From contig JANWKL010000151.1 in assembly GCA_025451375.1 (NCBI GenBank), positions 1-35,611 of the forward strand: a stretch of DNA of 35,611 nt. Reading direction: 5' to 3'. Origin of the DNA: Steroidobacteraceae bacterium. Its GTDB lineage: Bacteria > Pseudomonadota > Gammaproteobacteria > Steroidobacterales > Steroidobacteraceae. Made by a program: the position numbers and the translations under genes. Of the stretch, positions 9,517 through 18,514 are shown in pieces. The notes under the pieces were generated by a model that had not been told where the DNA came from, did no database searches, and worked only from the letters and a program-made list of their open reading frames with translations. How positions within the stretch are numbered: the stretch's first letter is position 1; each line of letters opens with the position of its first letter.

Positions 9517-10746
9517 ATGCAAGGCAAGCGCATCCTCCTTGGCGTCACCGGTGGCATCGCCGCGTACAAGAGCCCGGACCTCGTGCGGCGATTGCGCGAG
9601 CGTGGCGCAGAGGTGCAGGTGGTGATGACCGCGGGCGCACGCGAGTTCGTTACCGCGACCACATTCCAGGCGGTATCGGCACGCACCGTGCGCCACGACC
9701 TGTGGGATGCGGCGGCGGAAGCGGCGATGGGACACATCGAGCTCGCACGCTGGGCGGATGCGGTGCTCATCGCGCCCGCAAGCGCGGATTTTCTCGCGCG
9801 GCTGGCTACCGGCCAGGCCGATGATCTTCTCGCGACGCTGTGCCTGGCTACCGAGGCGCCGATCGCCGTGGCGCCGGCCATGAACCATGTCATGTGGGCG
9901 CACGCCGCCACCCGCGCCAACATCGCGACCCTCGCGCAGCGCGGTGTGCAGGTATTCGGACCTGGCGCCGGCGACCAGGCCTGCGGCGAGACTGGCGACG
10001 GCCGCATGCTCGAGCCCACGGATCTTGCCGAACGCGTCGCGGCGCTTCTGTCGGGGAGCGGGCCGCTGCAGGGACGGCGTGTCGTGGTCACCGCGGGTCC
10101 GACACGCGAGCGCATTGATCCGGTGCGATTCGTCAGCAACCGCAGCTCCGGCAGAATGGGATTTGCCGTCGCGCAGGCGGCACGCGAGGCCGGCGCCACG
10201 GTGGTGCTGGTGAGCGGTCCGGTGGGACTGGAGACCCCGGCCGGTGTGGCGCGCGTCAATGTCGAGAGCGCCGCGGACATGCTCGCCGCGGTGCTGAAGG
10301 AACTTCCGGGCACCGACATTTTCATATCCACCGCCGCGGTCGCGGATTACCGTCCGGCGCAGGCGGCGGAGCACAAGATCAAGAAAACCGCGCCGACCAT
10401 GGACCTGTCGATGGAGCGCACCGCGGATGTGCTGGCCACCGTCGCGGCACGCACCGATCGGCCCTTCGTAGTGGGCTTCGCTGCGGAAACCCAGGCGGTG
10501 GAGCAGAACGCGCTCGCCAAGCTCCTGAAAAAGAATCTCGACATGATCGCCGCCAACGAGGTCGGTCACGACAAGGCGTTCGACTGCGAAGAGAACGAGC
10601 TCATCGTACTCAGCCGCAACGGCCGCCACCACCTGCCGCGCGCCGACAAGGTGACTCTCGCGCGCGGTTTTGTGGCGCTGGTGGTTGAGGACTTCGCTGC
10701 GCGTGCCGGCACGCGTCAGCGCGGGCCGGCGCTGGCCCAGGTTTGA
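9517..10746 (+). CDS. coaBC: Bifunctional phosphopantothenoylcysteine decarboxylase / phosphopantothenate-cysteine ligase
   Basis: [62 protein letters not shown]. Start chosen at 9517 rather than the longer ORF at 9451. Confidence 0.96.
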   Translation: MQGKRILLGVTGGIAAYKSPDLVRRLRERGAEVQVVMTAGAREFVTATTFQAVSARTVRHDLWDAAAEAAMGHIELARWADAVLIAPASADFLARLATGQADDLLATLCLATEAPIAVAPAMNHVMWAHAATRANIATLAQRGVQVFGPGAGDQACGETGDGRMLEPTDLAERVAALLSGSGPLQGRRVVVTAGPTRERIDPVRFVSNRSSGRMGFAVAQAAREAGATVVLVSGPVGLETPAGVARVNVESAADMLAAVLKELPGTDIFISTAAVADYRPAQAAEHKIKKTAPTMDLSMERTADVLATVAARTDRPFVVGFAAETQAVEQNALAKLLKKNLDMIAANEVGHDKAFDCEENELIVLSRNGRHHLPRADKVTLARGFVALVVEDFAARAGTRQRGPALAQV

Positions 10747-11213
10747 ATCCACCCGCCCGCCGCGCACTGCAGGTGCGCATCATGGATGCACGCATTGGCA
10801 CGGAATTCCCGCTGCCGGCGTATGCAACCCAAGGCTCAGCGGGACTTGACCTGCGCGCCTGCCTCCCGGCCCCCCTCACGCTCGCCCCCGGAAGTGCCGA
10901 ACTCATTCCCACCGGGCTTGCCATTCACGTCGCCGACCCGGCGCTCGCCGCGGTAGTCCTGCCGCGTTCGGGACTCGGGCATAAGCACGGCATCGTGCTC
11001 GGCAACCTCGTCGGACTGATCGACTCGGACTACCAGGGTCAGCTCATGGTGTCGTGCTGGAATCGCTCGGCTGAGCCCTTCGTCATCGCCCCCGGCGAGC
11101 GCATCGCGCAGCTCGTCATCGTGCCGGTAGTGCAGGTGGAGCTCGAGGTGGTGTCGGACTTCGAGGCTTCCGCGCGCGGCGCGGGCGGCTTCGGGCATTC
11201 AGGACAGCATTAG
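10743..11213 (+). CDS. dut: dUTP diphosphatase
   Basis: [57 protein letters not shown] start overlaps the coaBC stop (TTGA) and keeps the expected N-terminal strand [11 protein letters not shown]. Confidence 0.95.
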   Translation: MNPPARRALQVRIMDARIGTEFPLPAYATQGSAGLDLRACLPAPLTLAPGSAELIPTGLAIHVADPALAAVVLPRSGLGHKHGIVLGNLVGLIDSDYQGQLMVSCWNRSAEPFVIAPGERIAQLVIVPVVQVELEVVSDFEASARGAGGFGHSGQH

Positions 11214-11256
11214 TCCGCGGACATCAGCTTCGTTGCTGCCTGCGGCTGGGCGTACT

Positions 11257-11910
11257 TCAGTCCGCGTGCACGACGCTCAGTTCCCGGTAGCGCTCAATGT
11301 CGGCCTGGAATTGCGCGCGCAGCTGCGCTTCCTCGGCACTCTTGGCCGCGTACGCGCCGCTTTGTACCTTCAGCTCGTTCGCGGTGCGCACCAGGTTCTC
11401 CGCCAGGTCATCCGGCATGCGCCGCGCATCCGCGCGCGGACTGTAGGGCTTGTAGACGAGAGCGCGCGTCTGTAGCGCTCCCAGTCGCGAGCGCAGGCTC
11501 TCGACATACTGCTCAGCGGCCTCGCGCTGCCCCTTCAGTTGCCCGAGGCGGCTGTCGCGCAGGCCCTCGATGTCCTTGACCGAGGTGTACGTGGTCATCA
11601 GGAAGCTGTCGTGCTCTTTTTTCCTCACGGCGGCGGCGCGCGTGCGCTCATCCGCAGCGATCTGATCTGCTGACTTCTGCGCATCCAGATGACCGACCTC
11701 GACCCCGCGGCCGTTGATGATGGCGCGTTCCTTGCTCGTGTCCTCTGGCGGGACGTGGTCGCCGTAGTGCACGACGCCCTGTTCATCGACCCAGCGATAG
11801 GCGACGCCCTGGTGTGAGCTGGAATTGCTGGGCGGCGCCGCGTGGCTAGCGCCGCTGAAGGCCAGCGCCGGCCATACGATCCACGAGAGGTACGAGGTGC
11901 GCGTGAGCAT
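11257..11910 (-). CDS. DUF4124-like periplasmic coiled-coil protein
   Basis: Signal peptide MLTRTSYLSWIVWPALAFSGASHAA, then AYRWVDEQGVVHYGDHVPPE, a typical DUF4124 N-terminus, then a charged helical region. Confidence 0.8.
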   Translation of the reverse strand: MLTRTSYLSWIVWPALAFSGASHAAPPSNSSSHQGVAYRWVDEQGVVHYGDHVPPEDTSKERAIINGRGVEVGHLDAQKSADQIAADERTRAAAVRKKEHDSFLMTTYTSVKDIEGLRDSRLGQLKGQREAAEQYVESLRSRLGALQTRALVYKPYSPRADARRMPDDLAENLVRTANELKVQSGAYAAKSAEEAQLRAQFQADIERYRELSVVHAD

Positions 11911-11949
11911 TCCCGTATATTCCCGCCGCGCGCCCGCGGCTGGCAAGTG

Positions 11950-12606
11950 TCAGCCCCCGTAGCGCGCCTGGTAGTCGGCCAAAGCTGTGAGCTGTTCGTC
12001 GGAAATTCGTCGCTTTCCGCCCACGGGATGGCCTAAGGCCTCGATCAGAGCCGCGAGTGTGACGATGCTCACACATTTCAGGCCGTAGTCTTTTTCCAGT
12101 TCCTGCACGGCGGTGAGTGCGCCTTGCCCACGTTCCTGGCGGTCGAGCGCGAGTGCCACACCCACAGGCGTCGCGCCCGCGGCGCGGATGATGTCGAGCG
12201 AGTCGCGCACCGCCGTGCCGGCGGTGATCACGTCGTCGATGATGAGCACACGCCCCGTGAGCGCGCTGCCCACGACGCGGCCGCCCTCGCCGTGATCCTT
12301 CGCCTCCTTGCGGTTGAATGCATAGGGGACGCTGCGTCCATGGGCGCTGCTAAGCGCCACCACGGTCGCGGTGGCGAGCGGGATGCCTTTGTAGGCGGGG
12401 CCGAAAATCATGTCGAAGGCGATGCCGGAGTGCACGATCGCCGCGGCGTAGCAGCGGCCGAGCACCGCCGCCGCTTCGCCGTCACTGAAAAGGCCGGCGT
12501 TGAAGAAGTAGGGACTCTCGCGCCCGGACTTGAGCGTGAAGGTTCCGAAACGCAGCGCCTCGCGCTTCAGTGCCAGATCAAGGAACGTGAGTTGATATTC
12601 CTGCAT
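11950..12606 (-). CDS. pyrE: Orotate phosphoribosyltransferase
   Basis: [60 protein letters not shown]. Confidence 0.97.
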   Translation of the reverse strand: MQEYQLTFLDLALKREALRFGTFTLKSGRESPYFFNAGLFSDGEAAAVLGRCYAAAIVHSGIAFDMIFGPAYKGIPLATATVVALSSAHGRSVPYAFNRKEAKDHGEGGRVVGSALTGRVLIIDDVITAGTAVRDSLDIIRAAGATPVGVALALDRQERGQGALTAVQELEKDYGLKCVSIVTLAALIEALGHPVGGKRRISDEQLTALADYQARYGG

Positions 12607-12622
12607 GTCATATCATGCCCTG

Positions 12623-13390
12623 ATGCGCGTCATCACCGTCAATGTCTGCGGCATCCGGTCCGCGGCCGCCAAGGGCCTGTTCCGCTGGCTGCGCCGCCAG
12701 CGGGCGGATTTCGTGTGCCTGCAGGAGACCAAGGCCCAGGAGGAGCAGCTCGCCGGCCACGACGTGGAGCTGCCCGGATACCACAGCCACTTCAGCGACG
12801 CCGAGCGTAAGGGCTACTCAGGCGTCGCGGTGTACTCGCGCGAGAAGCCCAACCGGGTAGTGCGCGGCTTTGGCATGCCTGAGTTTGACGGCGAGGGACG
12901 GTATCTTGAAGCGCAGGTCGGGGCACTGTCGGTCGTGTCGTTGTACCTGCCTTCGGGCTCGGCGGGAGCTGAGCGCCAGGCCTCGAAATTCCGCTTCCTC
13001 GAAGCGTTCCGCCCGCACCTCGCGCAGCTCGCCAGGCGCCGCCGCCACTACATCCTCGCCGGTGACTGGAACATCGCGCACCGCCAGATCGATCTCAAGA
13101 ACTGGCGCTCGAACCAGAAGAACTCCGGGTTCCTGCCCGAGGAGCGAGCCTGGATGGATGAACTCTTTGGTCCGGCCGGCTACGTGGACGCCTTCCGCGA
13201 AGTGCGCCCGGGTCCGGACCTCTATACGTGGTGGTCGAACCGCGGCCGGGCGCGGGCCAACAACGTCGGCTGGCGCATCGACTACCAGGTGGTGAGTCGC
13301 GGACTCGCCGGCAAGGCGCGCGCCGCCACCATATACAAGGAGAAGCGCTTCTCGGATCACGCGCCGCTCATCATGGACTACGATCTTTGA
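12623..13390 (+). CDS. xthA: Exodeoxyribonuclease III
   Basis: FVCLQETKAQEEQL, LAGDWNIAHRQIDLKNW, WRIDYQVVS, FSDHAPLIMDYDL. Confidence 0.93.
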   Translation: MRVITVNVCGIRSAAAKGLFRWLRRQRADFVCLQETKAQEEQLAGHDVELPGYHSHFSDAERKGYSGVAVYSREKPNRVVRGFGMPEFDGEGRYLEAQVGALSVVSLYLPSGSAGAERQASKFRFLEAFRPHLAQLARRRRHYILAGDWNIAHRQIDLKNWRSNQKNSGFLPEERAWMDELFGPAGYVDAFREVRPGPDLYTWWSNRGRARANNVGWRIDYQVVSRGLAGKARAATIYKEKRFSDHAPLIMDYDL

Positions 13391-14625
13391 GCACCGGCCG
13401 GCCACGGCTGCTTGACGCGCTCGCGAGCCCGAAGATGCTCGCGATCCTGCTCCTGGGCGCGGCTTCCGGCTTTCCCAACCAGATCACCGAGAGCGCAGTA
13501 CAGGCGTGGCTCAAGGACCTGGGAAAGAGCAACACCACCATCGGCCTGATGTCGTACGTGGCGATGCCGTATCTTTTGAAGTTCCTGTGGGCGCCGTTCG
13601 TCGATCGGTTTCCCATGCCGTTCCTCGGCCGCCGCCGCGGCTGGATGCTGGTGATGCAGCTAGCGCTCGCCGCCGGCATCGCGCTCATGGCGCTGCAGAA
13701 TCCGGCGGTCTCGCTCACGCCGATCGCGGTGTGTGCGCTGGCGGTAGTATTTTTCTCCGCCACCCAGGACATCGCCGTCGACGCCTACCGCGCGGACGTA
13801 TCGCTTCCAAGCGAGCGCGGACTCGCCGCGGCCGCCGCCAACCTCGGCTATCGCTCGGCATCGTGGATCGCGCTCGCGGTCGCGCTCGTGGTCGCCGATC
13901 ATTTTGGCTGGCGGCTGGCGTTCCTGGTGCTCGCCGCTGCGATGTTGCTGTTTTGTCTTGCGACGGTGCGCGCTCCTTCGACGCACAACACCTACCAGCC
14001 GCGCAGCCTCACTGAGTCGGTGGTTGAACCCCTGAAGGAGCTCCTCGGCACACCGGGCGCGCTGGCGCTGATCAGCGTCGTGCTGCTGTTCAAAATCGGC
14101 GATGCCTTTTCCAACAAGCTGTTCACGCCGTTCATGATGGACGTCGGGTTCAACAAGACCGAGATCGGACTGATCGTGAAGGCGGTGTTCACGGCCAGCA
14201 GCCTCATCGGCGCGGTGCTGGGCGGCGTGCTCATGGTGCGCCTGGGGCTGCTACGCTCCATGCTCATTTTCGGCGTGATGCAGGCGCTGAGTAATCTTCT
14301 TTACTGCGCGCTGGCGCTCGCCGGCAAGAGCTGGCCGCTCATGGTGGCGGCGGTGGGGATCGAACACGTGGCGGCCGCCATGGGCAGCATTGCGCTTACC
14401 GCGCTCATCATGGCGCTGTGCGACACGCGCTACAGCGCCTTTCAATACGCAGTGCTCTCGGCGCTGGCGCTGCTGCCGCGCTACAGCCTCGGGTACCCGG
14501 CCGGATGGACCGCGGACCACGGTGGCTGGTACACGTATTACGTGACGAGCTTCGTGATCGCGCTGCCGGGACTGGCGCTGGTGTGGTTCATGCGTGCGAG
14601 GATTACCGCGCTCGATGAGCGGTAG
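13387..14625 (+). CDS. ampG: MFS transporter, AmpG-type muropeptide permease
   Basis: ILLLGAASGFPNQITESAVQAWLKDLG...PYLLKFLWAPFVDR; multi-TM; TTG start overlaps the xthA stop (TTGA). Confidence 0.85.
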   Translation: MSTGRPRLLDALASPKMLAILLLGAASGFPNQITESAVQAWLKDLGKSNTTIGLMSYVAMPYLLKFLWAPFVDRFPMPFLGRRRGWMLVMQLALAAGIALMALQNPAVSLTPIAVCALAVVFFSATQDIAVDAYRADVSLPSERGLAAAAANLGYRSASWIALAVALVVADHFGWRLAFLVLAAAMLLFCLATVRAPSTHNTYQPRSLTESVVEPLKELLGTPGALALISVVLLFKIGDAFSNKLFTPFMMDVGFNKTEIGLIVKAVFTASSLIGAVLGGVLMVRLGLLRSMLIFGVMQALSNLLYCALALAGKSWPLMVAAVGIEHVAAAMGSIALTALIMALCDTRYSAFQYAVLSALALLPRYSLGYPAGWTADHGGWYTYYVTSFVIALPGLALVWFMRARITALDER

Positions 14626-14650
14626 GGAATTTTAGGCGGTGCGAGCCGCG

Positions 14651-14995
14651 CTATTCGAAAAGATCGACTCCCTCGAGGGAACTTGCGCGCAGCTCACGAT
14701 CTTCGCCGGAAGAAGCCGGGACGCGGCCTTCTTCCGCGGTCGCTTCGACGTCCACCGAGCCACTCCAGTCTTCAGGCGCCTCGGCCGACTCCAGCGCACC
14801 GTCGTCCCACTGGTCGTTCCAGTCCTCGACATCCATCTCTTCAATGGTGCCGTCGAAGTACTGGATTTCGATAGTGCCGTCGTCCTCATCGAGGGCGACC
14901 ACCTCGAACAGCTCGCCACCGGTCAGGCGATACCAGTCTCCGATACCGGCTTGAGGCCCCACCATCGTCGCAACCTCCGCAACCTGCTTACTCAA
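14651..14995 (-). CDS. Small acidic protein (DUF6763-like)
   Basis: IGDWYRLTGGELFEVVALDEDDGTIEIQYFDGTIEEMDVEDW; very acidic. Confidence 0.7.
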   Translation of the reverse strand: MSKQVAEVATMVGPQAGIGDWYRLTGGELFEVVALDEDDGTIEIQYFDGTIEEMDVEDWNDQWDDGALESAEAPEDWSGSVDVEATAEEGRVPASSGEDRELRASSLEGVDLFE

Positions 14996-15030
14996 GGTGC
15001 TTTAAGATCACGCGTCAATTCCTGCAATTC

Positions 15031-15711
15031 ATGTTGCGCTTCGCTTTCCGCGCTTTCAAGAAAAATCTCATGTCACCAATGCTCGAACAACCGCTGAAAT
15101 TTTTCGTGGTGTTCTTCGTCGTCGTTGAGCCCATCTCACTCATCCCGTTGTTCACCGGCCTCACTACCGGCGCCGCAGCGCAGTACAAGCGGCGCATGGC
15201 ATTCAAGGCCGTAAGCGTGGCCGCCGCGATCCTTTTGTTGTTCGCTGTCGGCGGGGCGGCGTTTCTGAAGGTGATGGGCATCAGCCTCGAGGCGTTTCGC
15301 ATATTCGGCGGCTTGTTGCTGTTTCTGCTGGCGCTCGAGATGGTGTTCGCGCGGCAATCCGGAGCGCGCACTTCGAGCGATGAGGCCGCCGAGGCCAAAC
15401 AGCGCGCGGATATCTCGGTGTTTCCGCTGGCGTTTCCCTTCATCGCAGGACCCGGCGCGCTGGCCACCATCCTGTTGTGGTTCGGGCCGGTGCATCCATC
15501 CGCGAACACCGGCCTTTTCATCCTGATGAGCATCGCGGTGGCCCTGGTGCTGGCGATCGCACTCGTGTGCCTCCTGCTCGCCGACCCCCTGATGCGGGTT
15601 ATCGGGGTCACGGGGGCCAATGTCGCAAGCCGCCTCCTGGGTGTAATCCTGGGCGCGCTCGCGGTGCAGTTCGTGCTGGACGGCCTGCGCCAGTCCTTCG
15701 GGGTGAGCTGA
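15031..15711 (+). CDS. MarC family integral membrane protein
   Basis: FFVVFFVVVEPISLIPLFTGLT, FPLAFPFIAGPGALATILL; multi-TM. The true start may be the downstream ATG at 15073. Confidence 0.87.
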   Translation: MLRFAFRAFKKNLMSPMLEQPLKFFVVFFVVVEPISLIPLFTGLTTGAAAQYKRRMAFKAVSVAAAILLLFAVGGAAFLKVMGISLEAFRIFGGLLLFLLALEMVFARQSGARTSSDEAAEAKQRADISVFPLAFPFIAGPGALATILLWFGPVHPSANTGLFILMSIAVALVLAIALVCLLLADPLMRVIGVTGANVASRLLGVILGALAVQFVLDGLRQSFGVS

Positions 15712-15729
15712 GGCGCCCCATAGATCAGA

Positions 15730-16416
15730 TCAGCTACGACGGAAGGCGAGATCCCGGACATCGTGGCCGAGGCGTACGCCGCGCTTCTCAAAGCGCGTGG
15801 GCGCGCGCTCGGTGGGCCTGGGCACAAACGCCGCATCGGCGGCGAGGTTCTCAAGCCCGGGGATCGTACCCAGCACCGCCAGGATTTCCTGCGCGTAGGG
15901 CGCCCAGTCGGTCGCCACCCGCAGCACACCGCCGGCACACAAGCGGTTCACCGCCAGCTCCACAAAGCCGCGCTGCAGCAGGCGCCGCTTGTGATGGCGT
16001 TTCTTCGGCCACGGATCCGGAAAGAGAATCAGGATTTCCTGTGCAGCACCGGGTGCGATCTGACGCGCGAGCACTTCCACCGCGTCGTGGCAGATCACGC
16101 GCACGTTCGTGACCGCATACTCCTCGAGCGCAAGCAGCAGCCTTCCTGCGCCCGGGCGATGCACCTCGACCCCAATGTAGTTGCGTTCGGGATGCTCGCG
16201 CGCCAGCGCCAGGAGGTTCTCGCCGTTACCGAAGCCGATTTCGATGGTGAGCGCAGCTGTGCGGCCAAATCGCGCCGCACAGTCGAGCACTCCCGGGGCC
16301 ACGTCGATGCCGTACTTCGGCCACAGATCAACGAGTGCGCGCTCCTGCGCCGGGGTGATCCGACCAGCGCGGGTGACGAAGGAGCGGATGGAGCGCGGAT
16401 GTTCCGTCTCGGACAT
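15730..16416 (-). CDS. trmB: tRNA (guanosine(46)-N7)-methyltransferase
   Basis: IEIGFGNGENLLALAREHPERNYIGVEVHRPGAGRLL, LFPDPWPKKRHHKRRL. Confidence 0.96.
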   Translation of the reverse strand: MSETEHPRSIRSFVTRAGRITPAQERALVDLWPKYGIDVAPGVLDCAARFGRTAALTIEIGFGNGENLLALAREHPERNYIGVEVHRPGAGRLLLALEEYAVTNVRVICHDAVEVLARQIAPGAAQEILILFPDPWPKKRHHKRRLLQRGFVELAVNRLCAGGVLRVATDWAPYAQEILAVLGTIPGLENLAADAAFVPRPTERAPTRFEKRGVRLGHDVRDLAFRRS

Positions 16417-16464
16417 GCCGCATCTTACAGCGGCAGGAAGCGCCGGCTGCAGCTGTCGTGACGG

Positions 16465-17847
16465 CTAGCGACTGGTCCGCGTGGCCGTGACCGGCAGCAC
16501 CATCTGCGCGCGCAGACCTGGATGGTTATCGAGGAGCTGCAGTGCGCCGCCGTGTAGTTTCGCGACGGCATCGACGATCGCAAGCCCGAGCCCGACCCCT
16601 GGTGTGCCGCGGCTGGTGTCACCGCGGAAGAAGCGCTCGGTCGCACGCGGCCTGTCGGCCTCGGTGATGCCCGGGCCATCATCGGCGACCGCAATTTCCA
16701 CCGCGCCGTCGGCGCGGTGCCCGACATGCACGCTGATGGCGCCGTGCTCGGCCACGCACTTGAGTGAGTTGTCGATCAGGTTGCTCAAGGCCTGGGCGAG
16801 GAGCACCGGATCACCCGCCACCGCGGCCACGCCCTCGCTGGCAAAGGAAAACGCCACACCTTTTTGCTCGGCTGCCGGTTCATAGAACTCCACGACCTCG
16901 GCAGCGACCTGGGATGCGTCCACGCGCACGAAGCCGGAGCGACGGGCGCCGGTGTCGATCTCCGCCAGCCGCAGCAGCGCGTTGAAAATGCGGATCACGC
17001 GATCGACGTCCGCGACCGCGGCGTCGACTTCGGCGAAGGTCTGGGCGGGCGCGGGGCGCGTCAGGGTCAGCTCTTCCAGGCGCGAGCGCAGCTCCGCGAG
17101 CGGGGTACGCAGGTCATGCGCAATGGAGTTGGAAACGTTGCTGATGCCGCCGATCAGGTGCTCGATGTGATCGAGCATGCCGTTGATGGTCTGCGACAGC
17201 GTGTCCAGCTCATCGTTGGTGCGGCGGATGGGTAAGCGATGCCGCAAGTCGCCTTGCATGATCGCGGCGACCGTCTGGCGGATACCCGTGACCCGCGCCA
17301 GCAGCTCGCGGCGGATGAGGATCGCGCCGGTGACCCCGACGAGAAAAAGAAAGGTGACGGCGCTGATGAGACCGTAGGTGAAGCGCCGCTCGAGCGGCAG
17401 GAAACGCGACAGATCCCGGCCCACCAGCAGGTGATAGCCGCCGGGAAGCGTGGTCTGCACCAGCTGGGTGTGGGTCGGCTGGCCCGCAAGATCCACCATG
17501 ATCGCGTTGGCGCCGCTCGCACCGGTGATTTCCCTGGGCCAGGCGGCGAGGTTGCCCGCGAGGTGACGATAGCGTTCGTCCGTCAGGAGCAGGGTCCGTT
17601 CGCCTGCGATCTGCATGCCGACGCGGGCGTTGATATAGGCGGTGAGCCCCTGGACGCCGCCGTGATGAAACACCTCGGTGAGGCGTTGCGCATCGTCCTC
17701 GAGGATCGCGGCGCGGCCATCGAAAATGGTGACGCTCCACGCGTACCACAGCGGCACCGCGAAGGCGGCGAGCGCGGCCAACCCTAAGAGTACGTAGCCC
17801 ACGGCCCAGGTGACGGCCGAGGAGCGATTAAGCGCGATCATGCTCAC
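16465..17847 (-). CDS. Two-component sensor histidine kinase (HAMP, HisKA, HATPase)
   Basis: SIAHDLRTPLAELRSRLEEL H-box; VADDGPGI and GTPGVGLGLAIV ATP-binding motifs; two TM segments. Confidence 0.93.
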   Translation of the reverse strand: MSMIALNRSSAVTWAVGYVLLGLAALAAFAVPLWYAWSVTIFDGRAAILEDDAQRLTEVFHHGGVQGLTAYINARVGMQIAGERTLLLTDERYRHLAGNLAAWPREITGASGANAIMVDLAGQPTHTQLVQTTLPGGYHLLVGRDLSRFLPLERRFTYGLISAVTFLFLVGVTGAILIRRELLARVTGIRQTVAAIMQGDLRHRLPIRRTNDELDTLSQTINGMLDHIEHLIGGISNVSNSIAHDLRTPLAELRSRLEELTLTRPAPAQTFAEVDAAVADVDRVIRIFNALLRLAEIDTGARRSGFVRVDASQVAAEVVEFYEPAAEQKGVAFSFASEGVAAVAGDPVLLAQALSNLIDNSLKCVAEHGAISVHVGHRADGAVEIAVADDGPGITEADRPRATERFFRGDTSRGTPGVGLGLAIVDAVAKLHGGALQLLDNHPGLRAQMVLPVTATRTSR

Positions 17848-18514
17848 ACATCATGTAGCCGGCGTTGCGCACCGTGCGCACCAGCGGCCGTTCGGTGTCG
17901 TGCTCGATTTTCTGGCGCAGTTTACTGATGTGCACGTCCACGACGTTGGTCTGCGGGTCGAAGTTATAGTCCCACACGCCTTCCAGCAGCATGGTACGCG
18001 TCACCACCTGGTTGGCGTGGCGCATCAGGTACTCGAGCAGCTTGAACTCGCGCGGCTGCAGCGCAATGACGCGGCTGCCACGGGTGACCTTGCGCGTCAG
18101 AAGATCCATACGCAAATCCGCCACCTGCAGCGCGCGCTCGGCATCTTGCCCTAAGCTCCTTCTGCCCAGGGCATCCACGCGTGCCAGCAGCTCCCCGAAC
18201 GCGAACGGCTTGGTGAGGTAGTCATCTCCGCCGGCGCGCAGGCCGCGAATGCGTTCATCCACGGCAGCCAGCGCACTCAGGATCAATATCGGCGTGCGGT
18301 TGCCCGCCTTGCGCAGCGCTTCGATGATGCCGAGGCCGTCGATATTCCCCGGCAGCATGCGGTCCATGACGATGACGTCGTACGGCTCGCTCGCCGCGCT
18401 GAACATGCCATCCCGGCCGTTGTCGGCGTGATCGACGGTGTGGCCGGCCTCCCGCAGGCCCTGGGTGACGAAACGCGCCACGCGGGCGTTGTCCTCGACC
18501 ACCAGGATTTTCAT
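17828..18514 (-). CDS. OmpR-family response regulator
   Basis: MKILVVEDNARVARFVTQGL; DVIVMDRMLP; C-terminal winged helix LQPREFKLLEYLMRHANQVVTRTMLLEGVWDYNFDPQTNVVDVHISKLRQKI. Confidence 0.94.
   Translation of the reverse strand: MKILVVEDNARVARFVTQGLREAGHTVDHADNGRDGMFSAASEPYDVIVMDRMLPGNIDGLGIIEALRKAGNRTPILILSALAAVDERIRGLRAGGDDYLTKPFAFGELLARVDALGRRSLGQDAERALQVADLRMDLLTRKVTRGSRVIALQPREFKLLEYLMRHANQVVTRTMLLEGVWDYNFDPQTNVVDVHISKLRQKIEHDTERPLVRTVRNAGYMMCEHDRA

Noticed and set aside
8731-10767. 678-aa minus-strand ORF covering ORF6N and antisense coaBC as one long protein
   Set aside because: Only the last 183 codons resemble a protein family (ORF6N); the rest is antisense to coaBC.
11213-11222. 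GTCCGCGGAC palindrome after dut
   Set aside because: Short GC palindrome with no tract or spacing evidence; common by chance at this GC content.
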